DNA of 64,000 nucleotides. It comes from Cotesia glomerata. Taxonomy: Eukaryota; Arthropoda; Insecta; Hymenoptera; Braconidae. Positions within the stretch are counted from its first letter, which is position 1, and each line of letters opens with the position of its first letter. The notes beneath the pieces were generated by a model that did not search any database, was not told the DNA's origin, and saw nothing but the letters and a program-made list of their open reading frames with translations. Of this stretch, positions 54,450 through 64,000 are shown one piece after another. The position numbers and the translations under genes are program-made. The stretch covers positions 15,091,043 to 15,155,042 of the forward strand of contig NC_058166.1 in the NCBI RefSeq assembly GCF_020080835.1, written 5' to 3'.

Positions 54450-55537
54450 GAATTCCATCGTAAATTACGAATAAATTACAAAACAATGGACAAGAAATTA
54501 GCGGAGAAACTGAATGAAGGAAAATAGTTGAGTGAAATGCATGAATCAAATTGGTGACGCCTGCGATCAAGCTCGCGTTCGTATCGCCTGACTATTGATT
54601 CGATGACATTTTTAGTGTATATTTATATTATACAATAACATACTGCACATTCTCTGTTGATGCTTGCGGCAATATTTAATGGGACAGACTTTGCTACGTG
54701 GCATAACTAACAAAACAAGAGAAAACCTGTAGCGAGACTTTTACTACCCCTCACCCTGTTGGGATTTTCTTCACCCGTTTTCATTCCCCGTCAACCCTAC
54801 TCCCAAGTCCATAACGCCGCCATTCGCGTACGGCATCCCCTCTCTGGTGTAACCAGTCTTTGTGTTGCCCTCTTCCCACTACTAAAGCCAACCCCCTCAT
54901 GCTATAACACAAACGGGGTGACCTACTTATGCTATTGCTGCTGCTACCGAGGAAAAACGCTTTTCTTTCATATAGCCTGGGCAAGTGCTGTTCTCTCTCT
55001 TTCTCTTTCTCTATGTCTCTTTCTTCCGAGCTTTTCCATTCCCTTAAGTATTTTACATTAATTGAAATACTGCCGACGAAAGTACTAGTTAAAACAGAGA
55101 ACTTACAAAACTAGAACGGGAAATTTTATTTTTGCATTTACTAAATACAATAAAAATAATTTTTAAGTTACAGAAATTGAATTTTTATCCTAATTTTGTT
55201 TAAAGTTCCTTCTTTTCGACAACATGTCGGTGAATTTGTAAAAACATGGATAAAATTTAAGTATCTTAGTAAAATATTATATTCATTGTTATAAAAGTTT
55301 ATAAATGGATTTTGTTTTAATGCTGATTCTAGGGAAAATTAGAGGCAGAATTTTCAGAATAAAAATTTTTTGACGCTTTGGATAATAAAAAATGAAGAAA
55401 GCTCAGCAGCTAGTTCGATTTTACTCTTTACGGCAATTCAATGTAGTAAGAATGTAATTTTACTTCAAAGAAGACTTCTGACACAATTTATCCGAATCGA
55501 AAAGGACCGAAACCTACTATTCATATATATGAATAAC
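54450..55537. other. single-copy-looking sequence, GC-richer in part
   Basis: The stretch 54540-55040 is markedly richer in C (CCCCGTCAACCCTACTCCCA) and repeats nothing else here. Frames of 100 codons (54759-55061, plus) and 67 codons (54781-54984, minus) overlap, neither with a recognisable domain or splice boundary. The serine/leucine run near 55000 comes from CTCT repeats. It may be conserved non-coding or untranslated host DNA. Confidence 0.4.
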
Positions 55538-55754
55538 GTACAAAAAAAAATTTGATTTATGATGAATTTCCGGATGAACTTCAGATTGTGAAACAAATAT
55601 GAATTTCATAATGAACTTCATCGTGAATTTCAGACGAAGTTCATGATGAATTTCATCGTGAATTCCAGCTAAATTTCATGATGAATTTGAAACAAATCGT
55701 ATATGAAACTTAATTTTTTTAATCTGTAAAAAATGTTCGCAGTCAATTCTCGTA

Positions 55755-56450
55755 CAAAAAATTAGGAAAACGGTTGACCCTGAAGGCCATCCTTGCAACT
55801 TCCCGCTAATTCCATACCTGGGCGCTTAAAATTGCATTTACGACGTTTTTGAGCTCGAAGAGCTCAAAAATACAATTTATACGTTGTTTTAAGCTCTTCG
55901 AGCTCAAAAAGATAACTTTTCTATGCTTTTGAGCTTTTCAAGCTCAAAAGTATGATAGAAGGTTGATAAAATACTATTTTTTGAGTTTTCAAACCGCAAT
56001 AACTTTTGAATGAATAAATCGATTTTCACGCGGTTGGCGGCATTCAACGTAGTTTTGTAAGTCTTATGAAAAATTTTTAAGTTTATATTGTTCAAACTAG
56101 AAATTTCGGAGTAATTCTGAAAAAACACTTTTTTGGGTTTTCTTTCCTGCACGATATCTCTCGAACGAATTAACCGATTTTGACCGGATTAGCGGCGATC
56201 GACGTGGTTTTTCAAGGTTAAGAACTGATTAGTTTTTGGAGTTGATCTATAAAGCCGTTCGAAAGTTATTCCAAAAAAAACCACTTGAAAAAATTTTTTT
56301 TTTTCAGTTTTTTTTAGATTTTTCGAAATCTATCGGTCCGAATCGAACAAATTGTATCCAAAATCTAAGTTTGGATAAGCCATTTCGAATGGTGCCAACC
56401 GCGATCGAATCGGTGGAGCCATTCAATAGTTATGAGAGGTTTACATACTT

Positions 56451-56523
<73 letters not shown>

Positions 56524-56645
56524 TAGTGACACCCTCACGGGGATTCAAACGTCGAGATCTGATGAAAACTCGATTTTTGTAAAACGGGGTAAAACCAATA
56601 ACTTCCCGATTTTTGAAAATCTGAGATTTTCTTAGCGGGAAGTTA
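55755..56645 (+). mobile_element. AACTTCCCGCTAA-family element, copy 6
   Basis: A full-length copy nested in the ATGAATTTC element, from AAACGGTTGACCCTGAAGGC to TTAGCGGGAAGTTA. Relative to other copies it lacks the TAGTCAGG(G/A)AAGCTTCCT stretch after the AC run (CACGGGGATTCAAACGTCG), a deletion of about 25-30 bases. Confidence 0.83.
56453..56518. repeat. (AC)n microsatellite
   Basis: An AC run of about 65 bases at the family's usual position; overlapping HT/CV frames are artefacts. Confidence 0.97.
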
Positions 56646-57366
56646 AAAAAATTTTGGTTCATAATGAATTTCCGGATGAACTTCAGATTGTGACACAAAT
56701 ATGAATTTCACGATGAATTTCATGATGAATTTCAGTTGAAGTTCATGCTGAACTTGGAACGAATTACTTAGAAAACTTATGATTTTTAACTAGTAAAATA
56801 AATGATTAGAGTTGACAGTAGTAAAAAATCTTTTTTAATTCACACTGTCTCAAAAGTCGATATTTGACAGCTTTTATTGAATAAATTTTTAAGTGCAAAT
56901 TTACGATTCTCTAACTTTTATTTTGATATATTTTTTGGAGTAAAAGAACACAATTACAAAATAATATTTCGAAATTCATCATGAATTTCAGAACGAATTC
57001 CAGCTGAATTTCACGATGAATTTTAAAGAAATCGTATGTTAAACTTGATTTTTTTAATCTGTAAAAAAATATTCAGAGTCAATTATAGCAGAATTTGGAG
57101 TTTTATTTACACTGACTTAACATTTACGATTCTCTAACTTTTATTTGGATATATTTTTTGGAATAAAAGAACACAATTTGCAAAATAATATTTTGAAATT
57201 CATCATGAATTTCAGAACGAATTCCAGCTGAATTTCATGATGAATTAGAGACAAACATTATGAAATTCAGCTGGAATTCACGAAGAAATTCATTATGAAA
57301 TTCATATTTGTTTCACAATCTGGTTCATTCGGAAATTCATCATGAACCAAAAGTTTTTTGTACGGG

Positions 57367-58038
57367 ATGGTTTGAAAAGTATTTTTAATGTATTTTAATT
57401 TTTTTTTTAATTAAGAAAATTAAAAAATTTATCGATAAAACAGAGCATAGAAAAAAATTTAATAGAATTATTCAAATTAAATAACACACCAACAAGGTAC
57501 TAAGAATGGAAATAATTTCTAACTATTACGTAAGCATGAAATAGTATTTAAAAAAAAAGTTTTTCAAAAATTCGAAAGAAAATATTTGAAAAAAATCCGC
57601 CAAATTTCAAATTTTTTTTAAATTACCCAAAATACATCGAAATTACAAAAAATTTCATTGGTCTCATATTGTAGAACACAAAATTCCTAACGGTCATTGC
57701 AATAAGTAATTTTTCATCCATTTATTTTGTTTAATTAATTCATCCAACTGTTTAATTAATAAAGTTGCTATTTATGTCATTTTTTAAACGTAAGTAAAAA
57801 TTCATGAAGTATTTATTGAAAAAGAATAAATTATTTTCAAGCAAAGAAAATTTTTTTTTTGCAGTACGTTACGAAATTAAACAAAAAAATAACTTTAGTT
57901 TAGATAAATAGATTTTTAAAATGAATTTGGATTAAAATAATTTTGCAAAAATAAATTTAATTTATTACTTACTGATTTTTATATTTTTTTATGAAAATAA
58001 ATAATTGATAAATCAAAAATATTTTGATAATACTCTAT
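57367..58038. other. AT-rich DNA, nothing recognised
   Basis: A/T homopolymer-rich sequence with no recognisable structure. Confidence 0.45.
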
Positions 58039-59278
58039 CACTGTTAAAAATTTTTGTAAAATTACAATCATATTACAAAACAAATGATATGTAAAATTAC
58101 AAATCAGTGTATAGCAATGCAAAATAAAATACAATTCATGTAATTTTCGAACACCTGTCAGGAAATCTACTAAGATGTATTGTAATTTTACAATCTTCTT
58201 GTATAAACCTAACACGCATTGTAATATTACAGAACCGTTCGTCAATTTTTAAGAAAAAGCTTTTTAATTTTGCAAACATTATTTGTGATCTGATTCGGCA
58301 AAATTGTATTTAAATCACAAAAAAATATTGTAATTTATATTACAATAATCTCATAAAAAATTTAAAAAGCTTTTTTTTATTTTTATAATTTTCATTTTAA
58401 AGTGACACAGTGCAATGTAATGTTACCAGAAAATTTTATTTATATTACACGAATTGCAGTTCTACTTCACTGTTTTCAAATTTTAAAAACAATACTTTTC
58501 AGTTTTACAAAAATGAGACTGATGTATTAAAAAACAACAATGTCCATATTTATTTTTACTAATTTTTAGTCTATGGTTGTTTATTTGCAATAATAAATTC
58601 GAGGCATCATTTATCTTTTATAAATTTTAATATTATGCTCAAACGATCATTTCGAAATCAATATATTTGAATGAGTATATGTTAGACTTTAATTTTTATA
58701 ATATTCAATGAATTATAAATAAAGTAAAAGTTAGTTATTTTCCATCAATAAACAGCATCATATAACACAAATAATGTAATTAATAAATAATAAGCCGTAA
58801 TGCTCAATCACCATTTAGGATTAGCTTATAAAAATAATAAGATGTTGAACCACCTATTGGTCGTACGGCGTAGGGTGTTAGGTATTGGTCTTGCAAGCGC
58901 GCGGCTCGCGTTCGATTCTTAGTTAGGGTAAATATTACTTTCATTTTATATAATCTAAGTTGTAATAATTAGGTCTACGTGAGATTCAAAATCTAGTCAG
59001 GGCTTGATAAAAATAAAATGACAACAAATATTAAATCAAATCTTCCTTTTTTATTATTTCAATTCAAGTAAAATTCAAGGAAAGTATTGTAATTTTACTA
59101 ACTTAGCTAATCTCAAAATATTTGTAAAATTACAAAACCGTTTTGTAAAATTAGTAACCTCACAGAGCTATATATGTTTTGTAATATTACTATACCCGAT
59201 TGTAATTTTAAATAAATGTTTTGCCTATTAGCTTCCAATACATTTCTTTTAAAATTACAATCGAAATTTTTAACAGTG
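58039..59278. mobile_element. MITE with CACTGTTAAAAAT ends and TGTAAAATTACAA words
   Basis: CACTGTTAAAAATTTTTGTA at the left and TCGAAATTTTTAACAGTG at the right are inverted. Near both ends are repeated TGTAATTTTACAA / AAAATTACAA words (58060-58260, 59085-59260). A tRNA-like segment lies in the middle (58855-58930), which makes it another MITE carrying a possible SINE. Confidence 0.8.
58855..58930 (+). repeat. tRNA-like segment (SINE remnant)
   Basis: GTACGGCGTAGGGTGTTAGG is followed by CTTGCAAGCGCGCGGC and the B-box-like CGTTCGATTCTTAGTTAGGG. It resembles 31625-31700, which also ends TTAGGG. The acceptor stem is not evident. Confidence 0.5.
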
Positions 59279-60137
59279 TAATAATTCCAATAATTTATCC
59301 ATTAGCTATACATTAAACTAGAAATCGAATACAACAATCAATTACCATCTATTACTATAAATAATAAAATACAGTTCAACGTTTAATTTAGTTTTTTTCA
59401 GAAATTTTGCAGATTATAAAAAAGAAAATCTATTTTTCATTTTAGTTATCGTCGTCTAAATTTTATTGCTGTATAATAATTGAATTAATATACTTAAAAT
59501 GTTTCATATAAATCTAACTTTCTGTTTATTGTAAATAATATCAATTAATATTGCTAAAAATTTTAACCCAACTTATTTATCTTTAATTAAGCCGAAATAT
59601 TTACCCAAACGTCAGAGTAGTTTAAAAAAGAATATTAAAGTTACACATATATATTTTCTTTCATATAAGTTGATTTTAATTTAATTTTGAAATGGAAATA
59701 GAGAGAAAACAAAATTTTCTGAACAAACTTTCTTGATACACATATTTATTGTACAGAATTATTAGTATTTTATATTTCGATGTTTATCAATAAAAGGCGA
59801 AAAGGTAACTTATACGAATTACTTTTCCAAATGCAGGAGAACGAAGTTCGTCAGTTCAGCCGCTAAGATAATAAATCAGTAAAGCAAGAAAAAGTATGAC
59901 GAAGAGAGATTGGTACAAAACAAGCAGTAAGCAGAGAAAAAACGTAAAAATAAAGATAAATATCTACTTTAATGTTCAAACTTTTAGATTAAAGTCTCAT
60001 TTGTTTATTTGTAGACTTGTAGAGAAAAAATAACATACGAAAATTTCCAGAAGCCTAGACTATAAGTGTAAACAAAATTGTAAATTTTGAATGAACTTGA
60101 AAGTATTTTTCACAATAATTACGTGAGTAAATAAAAA
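59279..60137. other. AT-rich DNA, nothing recognised
   Basis: No repeat shared with the window, no inverted ends and no splice-flanked frame were found. Confidence 0.45.
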
Positions 60138-60617
60138 CTAGCAACCTTGCATCACTATGTGACTGCCGTAACTTGAGAAGGGTAAATAAATAAAATTTTG
60201 CTTCATTAAATAATGACTTTTGTTAAATTGCACTGTACTTTCTTATCTATTGACGTTTCTTAAGATATAAGCTCATCTTGATGTTACACTCATCAAGAGC
60301 TTTCATTTGAGTATACACATGCATTTTTGATATATTTTTCATATATACATATATATATAATATATAAATATATAAAATATATGAAAAATTGATGTGGGTA
60401 CTCAAATGAAAGGTCTTGATGAGTGTAACATCGGGATGAACTAATATCTTTAAAAATATCATTAGTTGACAAGATAGCAATGTCAGTTCTTAATTATTGA
60501 CATTTTTTAAGATATAAGCTCATCTCGATGTTACACTCATTAAGAGCTTTCATTTGAGTACCCACATGCATTTTGATATATATATATACATAAATATATA
60601 TATATATATATATATTA

Positions 60618-61322
60618 GGGTGTGCCAAAAAAAGACGATATTTTTTTTTTTTCACTCTTAGCCCAAAATATGATAGGATATGTCTAAACAAAAATTCTGT
60701 CAAAAGGCCATCTCTTAATTTCAATTTTAAGAGCTCCTTCATCGAACTTGCAAATTTGATATACTAAAAAATTTATACTAAATTTTTTGTTCTATATCAT
60801 CGATAGTTCAATTGAAAAAAGTGAAAAATAATAAAAACAAAACTTTGTAGGTCTGTAGCTTTTTTGTTATTGATTATACAAAAAAATTGTTAAAAACTTT
60901 GTTATAGAGCATCAAACGAACTACAAAATTGCCATTTAATTTTTTTTTCTATCTCCAATAGTTTGGCTGTTAAATGCAAAAAACGTAAAATTTTCAAAAA
61001 ATTCAAATTTCAAAGATCCGTAAAAACTTAAATAATGACGATTGATTTATGACTCACTGAAATTTTTCTCAGAAATTTAATGCTTAAAAAGGTCCAATCA
61101 TTCATTTTATCAAAAAAATTTTCTTCACAGCTTGCAGGGTAAAAATACTGTTTAAGACCGTACTTTCCATGTTATTTATATGGGAAAACTTAAAGTTCGA
61201 TGAAGGAGCTCTTAAAATTGAAATTAAGAGATGGCCTTTTGACAGAATTTTTGTTTAGACATATCCTATCATATTTTGGGCTAAGAGTGAAAAAAAAATA
61301 TCGTCTTTTTTTGGCACACACC

Positions 61323-61323
<1 letters not shown>
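60618..61323. mobile_element. TIR element with about 135-bp inverted arms, GGGTGTGCC ends
   Basis: GGGTGTGCCAAAAAAAGACG begins the left arm and the mirror sequence ends the right arm. The arms stay almost identical through TCTTAGCCCAAAATATG and AGAGCTCCTTCATCGAACTT. TA lies outside (60616-60617, 61324-61325). The terminal GGGTGTGCCAAAA is shared with the giant fold-back 32429-34312. The repeated MKELLKLKL-type minus/plus frames are translations of the two arms, not proteins. Confidence 0.9.

Positions 61324-61405
<82 letters not shown>
61324..61405. repeat. (TA)n microsatellite
   Basis: A TA run of about 80 bases at the apex of a Helitron satellite unit, next to the right end of the GGGTGTGCC element. 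Confidence 0.95.
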
Positions 61406-61413
<8 letters not shown>

Positions 61414-61916
61414 TGAAAAATTGATGTGGGTACTCAAATGAAAGGTATTGATGAGTGTAACATCGGGATGAACTAATATCTTTAAAAATATCATTAGTTG
61501 ACAAGATAGCAATGTCAGTTCTTAATTATTGACATTTTTTAAGGTATAAGCTCATCTCGATGTTACACTCATTAAGAGCTTTCATTTGAGTACCCACATG
61601 CATTTTGATATATTTTTCATATATACATAAATATAATATATATAAATATATGAAAAATTGATGTGGGTACTCAAATGAAAGATCTCGATGAGTGTAATGT
61701 CAGGATGAGCTTATATCTTTAAAAATGTCAATAGTTCTCAAGATACAAGGTAATTTCTTTATTATGTATCTAGCGATAAAGAATTTTCGAATGCAGCCTG
61801 AATACTTATCATAATAAATTGACTATTGGTGAGAATGATATGAAACCTTGAAAAGGCACAAATTCAAGACTTTTGCAATGACACTAAAGTTCACAAAAAA
61901 ATCCGATTTTATCATA

Positions 61917-62030
61917 CACTGTAAAAAAAAAACCGGTATAAGTCCATGTGGTGTACGGTGTTAAAAATTCCGGTGTTAAATTCAACACCGAAATCGGTGT
62001 AGCAGTAACACCGGTCGCGGTGCCCTACAA
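61917..62030. mobile_element. truncated MITE end with CGGTGTTA words
   Basis: CACTGTAAAAAAAAAACCGG after TA (61915-61916) opens the block; GGTGTTAAA and AACACCG words recur to 62028. The right end is missing. It has cut the Helitron before it. Confidence 0.6.
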
Positions 62031-62116
62031 AATTCTGGAATTCCCTACCACATAGTTTTTGAGAAATCATTGATAAACTAGTAAAGTAAACAAATAAAGT
62101 CATGCGTGGAAGTAAG
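62031..62116. repeat. block shared with 44566-44668
   Basis: AATTCTGGAATTCCCTACC, ATAGTTTTTGAGAAATCA and GATAAACTAGTAAAGTAAAC occur in the same order and orientation inside the MITE at 43943-44708. The similarity ends after CGTGGAAGTA on both sides. Confidence 0.8.
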
Positions 62117-64000
62117 TGAGCAATAGCCCGTAAGAGAGGCAACACTAGCGCGTGACGAAGACAGCAGTAGCATAAACTATAGGTTGGGAAAGAACTACCT
62201 TAATTTTTAAATGAAATAAAATAAAATTTGACGAAAAATATTCTAATAAAAAATTAAACAATATCAAATTGCTTACGCGCCAAATTTTTATTTTACATAT
62301 GTAATTGCAATGAATTAAATTTTCTCAATAAACTTTACAGCTTCGTTGGTTAGTCAATTATATATTGTACGATTCGTTGAAAATAATAGATAATAGATAA
62401 CACATGTTTAATTATGAATTATACTTCCACAGCGTTTAGAGGCTTAAATTTAAATTTATTTTCCCGCGCGAATAGATCAAGAGCCTGCGCACATCTCGAT
62501 CGTTCCCCGCATTGCTTTGTTATGCTAATAACTTCAATAATTCAAAAAATCCACTAGTGCTGATAGAAAATGTAGAGAAAAATATCACGCCTGAAATAAA
62601 TTAACCGATTTTTACTTGCTTTGCAATAATCTTTAAATTTTGACAATCTTAAGTCAAAAAAATAGTTCATTAATTTAAATTTAACTGTTAAAATCTTTCA
62701 ATAATTTTATTTTAGATTCAATTTGTTAATTGTCTATTTTTATAATTATTCTTTGTAAAAATTTCATCTTCAATAAAAACCAATGAAATAAAAACTAAGA
62801 AGAGGAAGGAAAAATACAAGTATTGTTTAATTCATCTAAATTGTATTCCCTTTAATAATTTTTTTGTGTTAATATAATTTTTATCAATAAATATTACAGC
62901 TCAGAATTAAAAACTTCCTGACAACTGCAATATATTCCATTTTATTCTATAGAGAAACATTTTGAAGTCGAAAAAAATCTTGAATGCTTCACAGAGGATC
63001 TAAAAGTAAAATTTATGTCAAAAAAATTATAATTTAAATATTGGAAGTCCAAAATTTTAAATTAACTTCATAAAAATAAAATTTTTTATAATTTAGACAA
63101 ATATAATCAATAATTTGTGAGTTTTGTTTAAGAAAAATATCTATATAATTTTTCTAAAATATGTAGCTCGATTAAAATTGAATCAAAATTCAATTATCGA
63201 CATTTTAATATTAAAAATGAATATTTTGATAGAATTAGACCTTTTAACTTGACAGCTCTGAGTTGAAGTTTCATTAAAGAACAAATTACAAAAATACTTT
63301 TTAATAAAATACGACTGCAAATAATGATAATCGCAGCAACTTATTCAAAATTAAAGATTTTCAGTTCATCAGTTATAATTTCACGCTGTTATAAGTTTAT
63401 AAAGAAAATCTTGTATACATAGTTAGATCTAACGATGCATGATCTTGTAAGCCAACTTTTTTACTGTACATATGATAATATGATCTTACTATACTGTCGC
63501 AAGAAACTCTATTACTTTACAGACTTTACTATGCCATACTAAGTTGACTATAAAATTGACTTTTATATTTATAGAATTACATACAATTCAAAATTAAAAT
63601 TCAATCAGCTAATTTTTGATTGATTTATTGATAAATTTATATAAAATAAATTTTTTTTTCCTACAATAGATTTAGCAGAAAAAAATTTCCTTTGTTCGAA
63701 TCTTTAAATTACATTGAAGAACAATACATGATTTTATTGAAGCTCAAACGACATTAACCGCACTGCAGAATGCATTAGACTGCAGCGTCGGCCTATTTTC
63801 GTTCTAAACTATTTTTGGACCAGCTTCAAAGATCAATACTTTGCTTTTTCGCATAGAATAATCCTAGATTTTTCGAGTTACACTCTTACTATTGCATATA
63901 TTAACAATTATTGGAGAGATATTTACAAATATTACAGGAATGTAATAATCTCAGTACCGACTGAAAAATAAAATAACATTTATCATAGTAAACAACAAAT
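62117..64000. other. AT-rich DNA, nothing recognised
   Basis: A GC-richer stretch (CCCGCGCGAATAGATCAAG, 62462-62520) is the only relief in otherwise A/T-rich DNA. No repeat, exon or RNA gene was recognised to the end of the window. Confidence 0.4.

Larger units (their letters stand above)
55538..57366. mobile_element. element of ATGAATTTC words, with an insertion
   Basis: The left end GTACAAAAAAAAATTTG and the right end AAAAGTTTTTTGTAC are inverted, followed by TTTCCGGATGAACTTCAGA / CTGGTTCATTCGGAAA. The interior is a dense array of ATGAATTTCATGATGAATTT-type words. A second, partial left end (about 56650) follows the inserted AACTTCCCGCTAA-family copy, so two copies of the element may lie head to tail. 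Confidence 0.75.
60138..61916 (-). mobile_element. non-autonomous Helitron, fourth copy, interrupted
   Basis: CTAG (60138-60141, A before) and the hairpin GCAGTCACATAGTGATGC, with one base lost relative to other copies, mark the 3' end on the minus strand. Three satellite units start near 60245, 60495 and 61520, the middle one split by a TIR element (60618-61323). The 5' neighbour block (GTGCCTTTTCAAGGTTTC) is present but is cut at 61916 by a CACTG-type MITE, so TCTATATTATTAA is missing. Confidence 0.85.

Noticed and set aside
54759..55061. 100-codon plus-strand frame as a gene
   Set aside because: The open frame follows from C-rich, stop-poor sequence and ends in a CTCT-derived serine/leucine run. 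No domain or splice evidence was seen.
60494..61512. MKELLKLKLRDGLL-type frames occurring twice
   Set aside because: They are the two inverted arms of the 60618-61323 element plus TA runs; duplication of the frame reflects arm identity, not protein conservation.
1..64000. Integrated viral (for example bracovirus) segment or virus-derived gene
   Set aside because: No virus-like protein, segment junction motif or long ORF was recognised; repeats and LINE remnants account for the supported features.

Overview
The window looks like nuclear DNA from an AT-rich arthropod. The dense nested transposons, tRNA-headed SINEs, satellite-bearing Helitrons and non-LTR retrotransposon fragments would suit a parasitoid hymenopteran, but that placement is inference. 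There is no operon structure, no long ORF and no intact protein-coding gene. The longest open frames (60-125 codons) are mostly translated repeats. The only good candidate for a host gene is one 112-bp internal exon on the minus strand (24700-24811) with clean splice sites on both sides. If it is real, much of the window is intron or intergenic DNA of a minus-strand gene.

Most of the rest is layered mobile DNA. (1) A non-autonomous Helitron family has a TCTATATTATTAA 5' end and a GCAGTCAC hairpin followed by CTAG at the 3' end, and carries two to four palindromic satellite units of about 225 bp. Copies lie at 859-1902, 17565-18644, about 26925-28680 and 60138-61916. Two derivatives, at 53068-54449 and inside 32429-34312, have two 5' ends. 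(2) Many terminal-inverted-repeat (TIR) elements, often with TA target duplications, end in CACGG, CACTG or GGGTG; one hAT-type element has a perfect 8-bp duplication (36117-37070). (3) Six copies of an unclassified family of about 850-930 bp, bounded by AACTTCCCGCTAA, each carry an AC/GT tract of very different length. (4) Pol III-type SINEs share one body but have different tRNA-like heads, and one carries a 5S-rRNA-like insert (49472-50058). (5) There are four broken C-terminal fragments of LINE reverse transcriptases.

Layout: 1-5 kb holds a Helitron, a SINE and the first AACTTCCCGCTAA copy. 5-10 kb holds more of that family nested in inverted-repeat elements, plus a MITE carrying a SINE. 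12.7-16.7 kb is one nested complex ending in a fold-back that encloses a LINE fragment. 17.5-24 kb holds a Helitron, LINE remnants, MITEs and a SINE. 24.7 kb has the candidate exon. 26-34.3 kb is a Helitron, a two-level nested MITE and a near-symmetrical 1.9-kb fold-back. 35-44 kb is a GCACGCCTCATA-type complex with a SINE doublet, the hAT element and a SINE with a Ser/Leu-like head. 45-52 kb holds several TA-flanked MITEs, one packed with TACGGTA words, and a nested complex with a GC-rich hairpin island. 53-62 kb holds a double-ended Helitron, arrays of ATGAATTTC and TGTAAAATTACAA words and the last Helitron. 62.1-64 kb shows nothing recognisable.

The recurring theme is structural. Many elements are large inverted repeats or arrays of a short palindromic word. 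No function is claimed for them; the most notable are the giant fold-back, the satellite Helitrons, the chimeric SINEs and the composite MITE-SINE that occurs twice.
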